A DNA stretch of 64,000 nt, taken from positions 14,490,183-14,554,182 of the forward strand of contig CM012953.1 in the NCBI GenBank assembly GCA_000181795.3. The letters run 5' to 3'. Position 1 is the stretch's first letter. Each line of letters begins with the position of its first letter. This document shows, in pieces, positions 23,947 through 36,883 of the stretch. The position numbers and the translations under genes are program-made. The notes under the pieces are model-generated. The model was not told the origin of the DNA. It searched no databases and saw nothing but the letters and a program-made list of their open reading frames with translations. Source of the DNA: Trichinella spiralis (lineage: Eukaryota > Nematoda > Enoplea > Trichinellida > Trichinellidae).

Positions 23947-26900
23947 ATGCCAAGACGCAAAGCAACTGCCGATCGTTTCAAAGGAACAGAATTCAAAATG
24001 TTCGGTTCGTTGTTTTCGGATAGTTCTGAAGCCGTGAAGCCAGCTAGAAAGAAAGACCAACGTCTACCAAAGACTGTCAAAAAAGTTGAAAAGAAACAAG
24101 TGAAGTTATTATTCTTGTTGTTTTGCATCTTTTTCACTTATGCAATTGCAGAATAAGCTTGAAAAAGCTTCTCGTAGCAGATCGTTGGATTCGTTTTTCA
24201 GTGAGTCAATGAAAATTTTGATGAAAGAATTGAGCGACGTGGAGAAAAGATTTGAATTGCACATTGCCGGCAGCCGGGATGAACGTATGCAATGCGAAAC
24301 GCCAGTTGCATTTGGAAAAGTTCCAAATTCTCAACTGGGCATGGTGTTGGAGAGCACTCCAAATTTGCATGGAATTTATCGAGAACGAATGTCACTTTCA
24401 AACGTCAACATTTCACACATCAGCAATCAATCCGAAGAGCAAGTGCAGGATTGTGACGCGATTCGAGAAACTGTGGAGCTGCTTCGAAATGAGCCCGCCA
24501 TTGGGAAGGACTTTATGCGCGACATCGACTCGACAGTACTACTGAATCCGGCATCTCAGTTTTTCCGAACGCCGGATGTTGTCTCCAACAGGCGGCTGTT
24601 GGATTTGTACTACTCCAACAGTCCGTCGTCGATTCAAATTTTACCCAACAAAGCTCGCATAAGCCTTGCTTACGGGCGTACAATAGAAATGGAGATGGAC
24701 AACAGCGCACTGTCGGCCGATCTTTTCCCAAATCACATTTCAAGCAGATCCGGTGCATCGTTGGGTAAGTTTGTGCTTTTTTTTCCTATTTATGTGCATA
24801 TATTTGTTGTTTTTCATTTGTTTTGAGCTTGTAAACTTTACATGAAATAGTAAATCTGTTGAACTGAAATTGTTTATAAGCTCGCTTATGAAAGAAAGAT
24901 CCTACAATAGCAGGGTTTTCAATGCAACTATGAAAATAGGCATCTGTTTGGCATAAAATTTATTGATCTAGCAAGTAATTAATTTAAATTTTTATAAAAA
25001 GCAATTGTGCTTTCACAAATAAATAATGTTCATTTTGTGGTGTATTTATTATTTATTTAGCGTTGCATGCGAGCAGGAGTCGATTAACGGAAAATAAAAG
25101 AAGAGATAATTCAAATGAATCGTTGGGCATTTCTCCATCACGGTCCAGTCATCACAGGCTTAAGTCGTTGAAAAATTTATTCCGACAAACGCTGAGCTTT
25201 TCTGAATCGTTCAAGCATTCACCCTTTCACAAAAATGATACGCATCATCATGCGGACAATCATAAGAAGAGTTTTTTTCGCATTTCCAAGACACCGCCCC
25301 CTCTGAGTTCTCCCAAAAAAATCCACTGTAATAAAACGCCATCGAAATCCATCGAACACTGCAACGTCATAATCAAAGAAGTCCAGAAGAAGTCTCCATT
25401 TTGTCGCTCTGTTTCGGCAGTGGGAAAGGGTATGGTTCCTGCGTTGGAGGGGCAGGAAAAACTCTGGAACGCGTCTTGTGGCAACGTTTCAACTTCAACT
25501 CCATGTTCTAATGAATTGCTCAGTTTGCTAGAAGTGTCCAATCAAAATGAAATGCCAAAGCATTGGCTAAAAATTAGCAAACTTGCCAAACACTCGTATT
25601 TATGGGAAGGATCTGCATCAGTAATTTCTACTTCGGTGAGTTGTATGTAATGTTATTGTTATTTATATATTTTTTTTTTGATTTTTTGAAATTAAATATC
25701 ATCATTACTTTGATATTAAAACAAATTGCTCAGCCTATAGTTGATTCGAATTATTGGTTTAATTTCTGAAAAAATTTCCACTTGGGAACGTGAAGAAACA
25801 TTTTTAATTTAAATTATATAACAGTGAAAATGATGTATTTTTTTAGAATGACTTTTCCTTTTCGGACGGTTCTCTTGATGGTTCTACTAATGTTCTGAAT
25901 GTTATTCTTGATATATGCCAACAGGACAGAATCATCCACTGGGACGAGGCTTTGCCGTCGAAGTCAGTGCTTGCTTTTTCGTTGGTGAAATGTTGAAAAA
26001 AATATTTTTCATTTTTTTTCTTTTTCAAGAATAGCACAACCTGTTGAAAAAATTGGAGAAGGGACATTCGCCGATGTTTACTCTATGCTTATTGATGGAC
26101 AGATAACCGCTTGGAAGGTATGCAGAATGGTAAGGTGGTATTTTGATTATTTTCATTAAATTCATCTTAGGTTGTTCCAGTAGAAGGGGATACGATCTTC
26201 AATGGTGAACCACAAAAGACATTCCTAAGCATTCTACCAGAAATAATAATTGCATCGTATTATTACTGATCACTTTTTGATTTTCCTGAAAATCTGTTTT
26301 ATGCAATAATCTACATTGCTTATTTTATAGTGAAGTGTCCACTCTGAGTGAAAAGAATTATTACAATTCAATGACGCCAAATTTATTGAAATTATTAAAG
26401 TAAGTAATTTATTATTATAAATTTTATTAATTAAATTTAGTTATTTACTTATTTGGTAAATTATCATCGATATAAGTATTATTATAATTTCATTTTTTGT
26501 TGAACAATTAAATTTGATTTTTGTCGTTTTTCTTCAAAAATTTGATAATCGCAAATTCATATTTTCAGGTTATTTCTTGTGCAAGGAAGTTATCCTGATA
26601 TTCTTTTTGAGGCGTGGAACAGATATTCGATAAGCCCTGGAACACTGAACGATCGACCGGACATTTTTGAAGATGATCAACTGTTCATTTTGTTTGTTTT
26701 TCAACAAGGCGGTGTCGATTTGGAGAATTATAACGTATGATTTTTGATGTTCTGAAAATTTATTTAATAATTTGATATAAATGTTTAGCTAATGAACATC
26801 AATCAGGCGCAATCTATTATTGATCAGATAATTCTGACATTGGGCATATTAGAAAAAGAGTTGGAATTTGAACATAGAGATCTTCACATTGGCAACATTT

Positions 26901-27584
26901 TAATTTCGCCATGGGCTCATGAAACTATAGGTATATGCATAACACTGATTATTTATTTATTTATTTATTTGTATATTAGAGAAAAGAAAAATCCTTTATA
27001 TTTGTTCAATGCAATTGCTATGTAGCAAATTTTATTTTAATCAAACTGATGCAATTTTAGATTATGTGATTGATAATAAACCAGTATCACTGCAATCAGC
27101 AGGTATTATTGTGCACATCATTGATTTCACATTGTCTCGCATCAAGAAAGGTATCTGAAATTTTCTCACCATTTAGCTGTTGTATATGATTTATTTATTC
27201 AATTTAGGAGGAAATATGATTTTTTTGGATTTATCTACAGATGAAGAACTATTCAACGGCGTAGACGATTACCAGTACGATATATATCGTGCGATGAGGG
27301 ACTTGACTCAGTAATAATGGCAATTTTTGTCATTGCATTATTGGAAATTGTATTTTTGATAATTCTCTTTCTCTTTCACTAATTACAGACATCGTTGGAA
27401 CCAATTTTGGCCAAAGACAAATGTTCTTTGGCTTGATTATTTGATGAACTTTTTTCTGTCAGCCAGATATAAAAAGCGGAACTTGGGAAAAACGCAGAAG
27501 CAATTGTTGCGATCGTTGAGAAAAGATATTTCAAAATTTTCATCCTGTGCAGAACTGCTTCAGTGGAAAATTGAACAGCTGTGA
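23947..27584 (+). CDS. HASPIN: Haspin kinase (histone H3-Thr3 kinase)
   Basis: Phosphorylates histone H3 Thr3 at mitotic centromeres to recruit the chromosomal passenger complex. Twelve exons (23947-24099, 24152-24764, 25061-25635, 25847-25962, 26030-26117, 26171-26256, 26331-26399, 26569-26734, 26789-26930, 27061-27150, 27208-27310, 27389-27584) join in phase to 798 codons. The N-terminal half is basic, Ser-rich and poorly conserved. The kinase domain shows IGEGTFADVY, the ATP lysine in AWKV (K515), the haspin insert NGEPQKTF and LPEIIIAS, QGSYPDILFEAWNRY, NDRPDIFEDDQLFILF, the catalytic EHRDLHIGN (D653) and IIDFTLSR, where haspins have DYT in place of DFG. Numbering is within a few residues of the human enzyme. 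All key residues are present, so it should be active. The start ATG is the first one followed by a basic MPRRK segment. Confidence 0.96.
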
Positions 27585-27656
27585 TTTTTAATACTTATAA
27601 TAACAATTATTATTATTAGTTATTTACTTGTATATATTAACGCAGAATGTCAAAAA

Positions 27657-27662
27657 AATAAA
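27657..27662 (+). terminator. Polyadenylation signal, haspin
   Basis: A canonical AATAAA 73 bases after the haspin stop codon, the first such word on the coding strand. Its position is typical for a nematode 3' end. Confidence 0.6.
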
Positions 27663-30600
27663 GCTTCATTGCATTAGAAAATGATATTTTGTCTATTTTA
27701 ATGATAGATTTTGATCCAACGGAAAAGACAATTTAGTTGGACTAGGAAAATTGGGATGAATTTGAATATTTTCAGATAAGCATATTGAAAAAATTAATGA
27801 AGATATAAAACAAATGAATGTTCCGAATGCAGCATAATAATAATTGCTATCGTTATTGTTCCAAATTTAGTACAATAGAATTACTACAAAAGTTGCTTAT
27901 TTTTTGATATACTCTTTCTTCATTTGTAATAAATTATGAACCCTAAAGCAATAACAGTGAATTGAATTTGTTCGTTTCCATCAATATGCGTTACTTAAGT
28001 TAATTTGCTTTTTTTCCAACTAATCAATTGTTACATTAGTTCAATCATACGCTTTAGTAGTAATGCATTTTATCACAAATGAATAAAATTTACAATAAAA
28101 CAATTTGGAGATTCCAAAACTGTGAATAAAAATTATGCAACATATTGAATAACAACAGTAACAAATAAATTTGATAAAATAATATTCTTATAAAGCAAAT
28201 ACATTGGAAATTTATGAAAAAAATTTTCATCATATTTTTAATCATTAGGTGGACATCTTATTGGCATTTGCAACCTTCCTGTTGAATACGTGCAGAAAAA
28301 ATTATAAATAATACATTTAAAAATTTCTCGTATGAAACAAAGGCAAACGTTAAAAATTGAATTCTTTTATTCAACATACCCAATAGAGAATTAAAAACTT
28401 AGACTTTCCAATAAATCCTCTTTTAATTATTGCTAATGTTATTAAAATTAAAATTAAAATGTTCTTCTCTTAATCTTATTAAAATATGCAAAATATATTA
28501 TGAATAAATTCAATGCAATAATTGAGTTCATGTTTGTACCATTTACCTTATATTATTTAATTAAAAAATTTTTAAGTGTAAAAATAAATTTTTTTCCTTT
28601 TTTTATTCTTAAATTTTCAAGTTTCAACATATAATTAGGTTAAGTAACTTTTTGAAAATATTTTGCTAATATAAGAATCATTAGCATTACTGATTGCGTT
28701 CATTATTAATTTCTTTTGCAGTCATAGTTATTTGTTATTTCTGTAAGTAAGCTTAATTTCAGAATTCATTTAACGTCCACGAGTATAGCGTCTTCTTATA
28801 TTTGTTATTAAAACATACACACACACACACACAATACGAGCAAAATTAAACAAATTAAAAAGCACGACATACTCAACAGCTCACTTCACAATTGACTACT
28901 GAATTTACATACAATTGTGATGTAAATATAATTAAGTATAACATATTTCTATCTTTTCACTGAAGCAGGAAAACATGCTATTCAAACAATGCATTGCAAC
29001 TATCTTTCTAATAATCATCACTAAGAGGCTTAAACAAAGAAAACATTCCATATCATAACTGTGCATTTGAATGCATTAAAATAAAATTTTATTTCTTTTT
29101 CATTACAACAGCAGTGCAATTTACCAATGAAAAGCAACCAGCTGCAAAAAACTGAAAAAAAACATAGAAAAGAATTATTTATGCAATTCAATGCTGTTGG
29201 ATGGTTAAAACTTTCACCATTCTTATGCTGGTGTATCACGGAAGCATTGATCACTGAAACAATGGACAGATGTCAGTGGCCAGCGTCGAGTTTTTTGGCT
29301 ACGCCTCTTGGGCCTTGCCATAACGTCTTCAGTTTCACTTTCTGAGGAAAAAGTGGCGCTAAATTCTGAGGATCTATCAGCATCAACATAGAATCGTTGA
29401 CACTGCCTATATCACTTTCCTCAAGAGAATCATTCACAATGCCTAAGAAACTATCACTTTTAAATCCAGTGAGTGAGATTTCCAAAATATTGTGAAATAT
29501 TGGAATAGTGGAACATCTTGCGTGAAATAGTAGAAAATTTGCAAAAAATAAATTAAATGATACAAAAATTAGATCACATTTTTGAATGAAAAAGTTCACC
29601 AAGAAAATTAATTATTACCGTCCACATTCAAGCAGAAAACGCATAACCAAGAAATAAGCGATAGCGACTGGTCAGTTTGAGAGAAAATGAATTCATGAAA
29701 AAGGTATATGAGAAGCAACTGCTCAACACATGACCGCAGATATGACCGCACCAAATGAAAAAAAATTTTATGACCATTTAGAAGAAGGTATGAAAAATAA
29801 CAGCTGTAATGATTTGGAAATTCAGCCAAAACAGAACAAAAAAGTTTCGAAGTGATCCACAGGATCCAGCGCCACAACTAAAGAAGCTTAAGAAGTTATG
29901 ACCACTTATGAACTAATTTAAAAAAGAGATTTAAAACACAGTTAATAAAATTTAAAGCTAATTTTTAAGTAAATAATGATGCTATGGCTATGATTTTTTT
30001 GTTTGCAATGCTCGTTTCATTTTAATGATTTTGTTTTTTCATTTATCAAAACAACTACATGAAGAGCTTTTAATTGGACAGTATCAATCGTGATTTCTTA
30101 AGCATTTATACTTATTTTGCAAATATGCACTTTGTATCTTGCAATCTTTAAGAATTAGTTAAGGCATATGGCCATTTCGGCTTACAACTTCGTAACTAAA
30201 GATATGGTGGACAATAATTGACCAACTTAGTGCACCGTATGATTATTCGGATAAAGTTATCACCGGTGAGTTCTTAGCTTCATATAATATGACTAATAGT
30301 TAATTCATAAATGGTATTACGTTCTGCTTATAGAAAAAGTAATTTACATTGCATAATTAAATGCATAATTCAGTTGTACCTTAGTATATAAATATATTAA
30401 GCATTCCAAGCATCACATTACTTATGGCATTTCATAATTTTGCATATTTACTAAAACCGTATCACATTGATTTCATGCATTGTTTGCCATTTTACTAACA
30501 TTACTTCAACCCCTTTTGAACTTTGAAATAAATAGTTTGTTGCAAGAAACATTCTCAAGTGCCATTATTTCACTTCTTACCGTTGATTAATGTACACACA

Positions 30601-30860
30601 TATACATATGCATATATATTATAAAATGTGTAAATGTTAGTAGGCCATAAATACAAAGAGATGTTCGTCAAAGCAACAATAAGCAGTTTATTTATTTTTA
30701 ATCCAACTTCATGGAAAGACACTAAACAATGAATGCAATAATAATAAACAATGCTGATAAAGGTGGAAAAACAAAACTGTAAAACAATGTGTCATACTGT
30801 ATCAGCATCATCAGTCATCTGTGAGCATCTGTAAGAGGTCACTCGCATTCTTTGTTTATC
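27663..30860. other. Intergenic, left part of the PAH tandem array
   Basis: AT-rich, with a (CA)n microsatellite at 28816-28832. From about 28450 onward the sequence aligns with 34140 onward (array unit 2). The stretch of about 29210-30050 has no counterpart in unit 2, so it was gained by unit 1 or lost from unit 2. The only coding-like pieces are in that stretch and are listed separately. Confidence 0.5.
29223..29602 (-). pseudogene. Coding-like fragment, acidic then basic (unidentified)
   Basis: Two overlapping open frames lie on the minus strand. One (29602-29273) reads SDSFLGIVNDSLEESDIGSV and onward. The other (29411-29223) reads through SSESETEDVMARPKRRSQK, an acidic-Ser run followed by an Arg/Lys cluster like a nuclear localisation signal. 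Both have coding-like residue use and may be parts of one decayed exon with a frame change between them. No family was recognised and no flanking exons were found. It lies in the segment unique to unit 1. Treat as a possible gene remnant. Confidence 0.3.
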
Positions 30861-30967
30861 ATGTAGGTCAGAGTACTGGAGCAGCGCAGTTTATTAACTC
30901 ATGAGGCAATTTTTCCATTATTACTTTACAGTGCAATCATTTTTCTTTATCCTTGTTTTTCTCCTGG

Positions 30968-31040
30968 CCAATCTTTATTGGTCAGTTATAATTTATAACC
31001 TCCCTATAAAAAGTTCACCGAGATCTCTTTGAAATCATTC
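30968..31040 (+). promoter_or_regulatory. Core promoter, PAH gene copy 1
   Basis: Contains CCAATCTTTATTGG at 30968-30981, two CCAAT boxes in opposite orientation forming an inverted repeat. TATAAAAA is at 31005-31012, and TCATTC at 31035-31040 matches the TCAKTY initiator with its A at 31037, 32 bases after the first T of the TATA box. The start codon follows at 31169. The same block is present unchanged in copy 2. The spacing makes this the clearest promoter in the window. Confidence 0.65.
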
Positions 31041-31168
31041 TGACTTCTCAGTCGCAACTTTGATATTCAAACTCTGTGTTTCGGCTCAAACTCTGCCTTT
31101 TCACATAAAGTATCATGAATCACATGAAGTAAGTGGCATAACTTGGTTTCTGTTGACAGTATGTTATA

Positions 31169-32211
31169 ATGTCTGACCGTGCTTTCAGATTGCCTCGATA
31201 TACACGGAAGCGTGATGTTATTAGCAATAAAAGACGTTTCAGAAAACGTACTAATGCTACATTTTTCAATGTAAACAGTCTTTTATCAATGGAGTCTGTT
31301 CGTAAGCGGCTATCCAGTACTCCAGAAATGTATGTTCTTTTCATGTATGCAGTTAACGATTACATCGCAAAGCAGTAAGTTCCTTGTCCTGTAAATAATT
31401 CATCTTTTTGAATTAATAGTTTATTTGCAGATCCACTACATGTTCTTTCGTCTGCAGAGTTGTCGGCTTGACAAATGGTTGTCCTTATGTAACTAACGAA
31501 ATAAAAAGCTTGATAAAAGATGGTAGCAAATTTTATCTCCATGGAATGGTAATTCATTTCTACTGTCCTATGGATCGCCAGTGGAGAATAATTAAAGAGG
31601 TAAAAACATTTCAAAGTATACTTTTGGATATAATTCAATGATGCTTCTGTACAGGATGAAATTAAGAATGAACTGGAATGGATGGAAATTCTCATGGAGA
31701 ATGCAAAGTTGCAACCGACAGATGACGTCGATAAGATCAAGTTTTATCGTGATGGCCATGGGATAAAAATTTCCATTGATTTTTTTCAAAAAGTCAAAGT
31801 AAATGAAAAGTATATTTGAAAAGATAATCAATTTGGTAAAATGCATGTTTTGTTTCAGGAACACTACGCTGACCGACCACACATATATCACAAATTTATA
31901 CAAGCACTGCATGCTTTCACAAATGAGCCGTATAAAGGAAAAACGACACCATTGTATTTATTATACACCAGAGTCGTTCCTCTATTTTCGGATTGCAACA
32001 CGCTACTTCACCATTTTCATTCCTTTTTTGCAAATGCCACTGACAGTCATCCATTTCGCTGCCTTATGTGCCTGCTGGAATTACATAAGGTAACATTTTG
32101 TAAAGAATAATTCTTGAAATACACTAATAAAATATATTTCAGGACGATGATTATGAAAGCATGGAAGAAAACTTTTCGAAAATACTTTGCCAAGGCCTTA
32201 CACTATATTGA
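31169..32211 (+). CDS. PAH-domain protein (SIN3/GON4L-like), copy 1
   Basis: Five exons (31169-31374, 31431-31599, 31655-31798, 31859-32089, 32143-32211) join in phase to 272 residues. The N-terminus is strongly basic (RLPRYTRKRD, NKRRFRKRTN), suggesting nuclear or DNA/RNA-binding character. Residues of about 168-238 form one paired amphipathic helix domain: FFQKVKEHYADRPHIYHKFI, then ALHAFTNE, a loop, LYLLYTRVVPLFSDCNTLL and FHSFF. This is the helix-turn-helix pattern of SIN3 and GON4L PAH domains, which bind short amphipathic helices of transcription factors. A mature SIN3 has several PAH domains plus an HDAC-interaction domain, and neither is present, so this is a short single-PAH protein. 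It could act as a co-repressor adaptor or a competitor; function is inferred. A polyadenylation signal lies at 32313-32318. Confidence 0.75.
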
Positions 32212-35200
32212 AAATAAGCTGAATATTCCACAATACAAATTAATGAACATTTACGTTATATGTTACATATACTTGCGATTATATGTTTATCACGATGATA
32301 AACATTGTTTAAAATAAACAAATTGAAACTTATGTGCTTTTTACTTCACTCTGAAACATTTATAAATGTAAAAGTGGGAAATTCATACCTTGTTCCACAA
32401 TCAATAAAATGCTTTATAAAAAGTTTTAGCAGTTCTTTTTAATTTGATTTACCAAAATAAAATTATAAATACCTAAGCATTGCCTTAAAGAAAACAAGAA
32501 TTAGGTGAAACTGAGGGATTACATATGCTGAAAGTGGGTCAGTAAAATTTATCACATCATCTATCATGATGGTAAAATTTGCTTTAAGCATGAAAGTCAT
32601 TTTATGTAAAATTGCAAATAAATAGGCAAATTTACTAACAAGGGCTACTGATTTAAGTTGTACAAAAGTATGCTTAGAGAAAAAGTGATGGAACATTTTA
32701 TCCAGCTCAACATGTTTGCACTGGTGGCTGATTCATTGCAACTCATACATTGAAGATGTTTTATCTATGCCTGTCATACACGCGAATAGCATCCACATCT
32801 ACAATTCTTAGCGTTTTGTTTAACTCAGATCGCTCGTTTTTGTCCACGCACATTTGGACCTTAAACTACAACACTGTTATTTATCATTCTCTTGGTGGGA
32901 GGAGAATCTTGCAATCGTTATTTTTTGTAAACTAATGTTAGCGCTAACTTTAGCTTTCTCATTCTGCATTTAATTTGGTAGTGCACAATGTGTAGACAGA
33001 TGAAGCGATACGGTATTCAGGTACAGCAGCCGTTCTTTGTATATAAATTGTGTCCAACATGTATCTATGGCGTAAACATGTTCAATTCGTCATTAAGGGT
33101 CCTCTTAATAGAGCAACATCGACAATCATTAGATTCAACTCAGGTGAAATTAGACTAGCTTGCCGGACTGAAATTGGTTAAAAATTTACAATCTACTTTC
33201 TGAAAATTCTAGAAGATTGTTGCTATGCGCAACACATGTAGTAGATACTTCTATAGTAAAAAGAATTCAAACTTGCTCATATACATTTGCTGATTAATCT
33301 TATTAAAATAAAAATATTTTTGATAAATTTTAGCATAATTGCAACATCTTTTTATATTGTCATAAAATGCTGTTAGCAAAAATGCAATTAAAGAGGAATA
33401 GCGGATAAACATTTGGGTAGTTGGTTAGTGTTTTGGTATCACTTGGAATCATCTCTTGACTGCAAGGATTAATAATAAGAAAATTATTTCTTACCACAAT
33501 GATAAATGCATACATACGACAAGGCAAAAATTAAAGGCGAACCAACTTCGCTTTAATTGCAAGATTTCTGGCAATCCTTAACCTTGCTTCGCAACAAGCC
33601 TGTTGGTTCTGTGCTAATGATGAAAAGTGCGGTTCTTCGGTTCTTACAAAAATAATAAATGCTGCCTGTGCTTCCACGAAAATCACGTGTTATTCACGCT
33701 GCGTAGGCGTGAGCACTTACATTGTATAATTTAATTCATAATACAAAATAAATATTCACTTCCAGCACATCCAAAGCAGCAAAGCATAATCACTGTTTTT
33801 ATGATAAAATTATGGATACTTTTTTAATAGTAGAGGTAAATTGTTCATATAACTTCTTGGGTTGATTACCAATTAATTTGACTGTGAGATTTATATTTTA
33901 TCAATCGTCTGGATGTGCAAAATGTGTGTAATTAATTTTTTGAAGTGGAAAACGTTCCTTTTCATTTTTGCGCATCTCCATGTATTTTAAACAAATTTGA
34001 ATTTGCATTATCATAACTGAAATGTAAATCAATCAGTAATAAAGAATCAGCTGCTAAATGATGATATAAACATATAACCAATGCAAATAATGCACGATGT
34101 GAATCAACTCCAAGCATTGTTTGATGCCCAAATACGCGGTAGCAGTTTAACTGATTGATGTGATGAAAATATAAAAAATAAAGTTCGTATAAATATAATG
34201 CAATAGCAGAGTTCATCTTTATACTATTTATTTTATATTAATGAATTTGAAATTTAAAAAGAAGTGAAAATGTTTTTTCTTATACTTTTGTTTATAGTTC
34301 TATTCCTTTTCCTTATTCTAAAATTTTCAAGTTGCAAAATATGACTGATGCCTTCTTTATTAGATTAAGCTAGTCTTCCAAAATGTTTTAACAAGCTTAA
34401 AATCAATTACATTACTGATTACGTTCATTATAAATTTATTCTACATTCATATTTATTTTTTATGATTGTGGCTAGAAGTTTTCAACTAAGAAATTGTTCT
34501 ATGTGCTTTAGAATGCATTTTAGAATCATTTTATTTCATTTATATTACAGCTGAGTGTTATTTACTAGTGAAAAACGAAGATTTGTCAAAACATTAAAAA
34601 AATAAATAGAAAAGAATGATTTATGCAAATCTGCTGCTGAACGCTCAAAGACATCGTAAAAATATAGGAACTCAGTTATATGAAGTAGTTAGTTACATAA
34701 TTACATAAGTTACAAAATAGTTGCATAAAGAACTTTTAATTGGACGGTATCAATTGTAATTTCTTAAACATTCATTCTCATTTTGCAAATATGCACTTGT
34801 ATTTTGCTACTTTTAGAATTAGTTAACTGATAAAGCATTTGGCCACATCTTCGTTACTAAAGATATGGTGGACAATAATCTATCAACTTGGTGCACCATA
34901 CGAGATTATTGAAACAAAATACTCACCGTTGAGTTTTTAGATTCATATAATATGACTAATAGTTAATTCATAAATGATATTACGTTTTGCTTATTAAAAA
35001 AGTAATTTACATTGCATAATTAAATGCATAATTCAGTGGTAGCTTGGTAAATAAATACATCAAGCATACTAAGCACCACATTACTTATGGCATTTTATAA
35101 TTTTGCATATTTACTAAAACCGTTTCACATTGATTTCATGCATTGTTAGCTATTTTACTACCATTACTTCAACCCTTTTTAAATCAACAAAATAAAGATA

Positions 35201-35538
35201 ATTCAAATAAATAGTATATTGCAAAAAAACATTCTCAACTGTCATTATTTTACTTCTTATCGTGGATTAATGCATATACATATGCACATATATTATACAA
35301 TGTATACATGTTTGTAAGACATAAATACAAAAAGATGTTTGTCAAAGCAACAATAAGCACTTTATTTAATTTAAATCCAACTTCATAGAAAGACGCAAAA
35401 CGATGAAGGCAATAATGATAAACAATGCTGATAAATATGGAAAAACAAAGTTGTAAAGCAATGCACTACTGTATTAGCATCATCAGTCACCTGTGAGCAT
35501 CTGTAAGAGGTCATTTGCTTTCTTCGTTTATCATGTAG
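32212..35538. other. Intergenic within the PAH array
   Basis: Contains the right flank of unit 1 (to about 32935), about 950 bases without recognised features, then the left flank of unit 2. The open frames here (32463-32696, 32750-32935, 33962-34216) are not conserved between units and are not called. Confidence 0.5.
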
Positions 35539-35639
35539 ATCAGAGTACTGGAGCAGCGCAGTTTATTAACTCATGAGGCAATTTTTCCATTATTACTTTA
35601 CAGTGCAATCATTTTTCTTTATCCTTGTTTTTCTCCTGG

Positions 35640-35712
35640 CCAATCTTTATTGGTCAGTTATAATTTATAACCTCCCTATAAAAAGTTCACCGAGATCTCT
35701 TTGAAATCATTC
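35640..35712 (+). promoter_or_regulatory. Core promoter, PAH gene copy 2
   Basis: Same elements as copy 1 shifted by 4672 bases: inverted CCAAT pair at 35640-35653, TATAAAAA at 35677-35684 and the TCATTC initiator at 35707-35712. No base change was seen within the block, although sequence upstream of about 35530 is clearly diverged. Confidence 0.65.
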
Positions 35713-35840
35713 TGACTTCTCAGTCGCAACTTTGATATTCAAACTCTGTGTTTCGGCTCAAACTCTGCCTTTTCACATAAAGTATCATGAATCACATGAA
35801 GTAAGTGGCATAACTTGGTTTCTGTTGACAGTATTTTATA

Positions 35841-36883
35841 ATGTCTCACCGTGCTTTCAGATTGCCTCGATATACACGGAAGCGTGATGTTCTTAACAAT
35901 AAAAGACGTTTCAGAAAACGTACTAATGCTACATTTTTCAATGTAAACAGTCTTTTATCAATGGAGTCTGTTCGTAAGCGGCTATCCAGTACTCCAGAAA
36001 TGTATGTTCTTTTCATGTATGCAGTTAACGATTACATCGCAAAGCAGTAAGTTCCTTGTCCTGTAAATAATTCATCTTTTTGAATTAATAGTTTATTTGC
36101 AGATCCACTACATGTTCTTTCGTCTGCAGAGTTGTCGGCTTGACAAATGGTTGTCCTTATGTAACTAACGAAATAAAAAGCTTGATAAAAGATGGCAGCA
36201 AATTTTATCTCCATGGAATGGTAATTCATTTCTACTGTCCTATGGATCGCCAGTGGAGAATAATTAAAGAGGTAAAAACATTTCAAAGTATACTTTTGGA
36301 TATAATTCAATGATGCTTCTGTACAGGATGAAATTAAGAATGAACTGGAATGGATGGAAATTCTCATGGAGAATGCAAAGTTGCAACCGACAGATGACGT
36401 CGATAAGATCAAGTTTTATCGTGATGGCCATGGGATAAAAATTTCCATTGATTTTTTTCAAAAAGTCAAAGTAAATGAAAAGTATATTTGAAAAGATAAT
36501 CAATTTGGTAAAATGCATGTTTTGTTTCAGGAACACTACGCTGACCGACCACACATATATCACAAATTTATACAAGCACTGCATGCTTTCACAAATGAGC
36601 CGTATAAAGGAAAAACGACACCATTATATTTATTATACACCAGAGTCGTTCCTCTATTTTCGGATTGCAACACGCTACTTCACCATTTTCATTCCTTTTT
36701 TGCAAATGCCACTGACAGTCATCCATTTCGCTGCCTTATGTGCCTGCTGGAATTACATAAGGTAACATTTTGTAAAGAATAATTCTTGAAATACACTAAT
36801 GAAATATATTTCAGGACGATGATTATGAAAGCATGGAAGAAGACTTTTCAAATATACTTTGTCAAGGCCTTGCACTATATTGA
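35841..36883 (+). CDS. PAH-domain protein (SIN3/GON4L-like), copy 2
   Basis: Near-identical paralogue of the gene at 31169, with the same five exons and 272 residues. Changes seen by eye are D3H and a two-residue change in the N-terminal basic region (VISNKRR to VLNNKRR), two silent changes, and a few substitutions in the last exon (ENFSKILCQGLTLY to EDFSNILCQGLALY). Introns are also nearly unchanged. The reading frame, splice sites and PAH domain are intact, so both copies are probably expressed. Beyond the stop codon the two copies diverge abruptly. Confidence 0.75.

Larger units (their letters stand above)
28450..32935 (+). repeat. PAH-gene tandem array, unit 1
   Basis: Aligns with 34140-37650 in the same orientation. 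Outside the gene, similarity is moderate with many substitutions and indels (for example 30110-30620 against 34745-35280, and 32460-32930 against 37150-37600). Between about 30857 and 32170 the two units are almost identical. Unit 1 includes about 840 extra bases near 29210-30050. Left edge approximate. Confidence 0.8.

Noticed and set aside
24198-24758. Minus- and plus-strand frames inside haspin exon 2
   Set aside because: Shadows of the conserved haspin frame.
31360-31912. Minus-strand frames over the PAH gene, repeated at 36032-36584
   Set aside because: They are preserved only because the two copies are near-identical; they cross the exons of the PAH gene antisense and show no domain.
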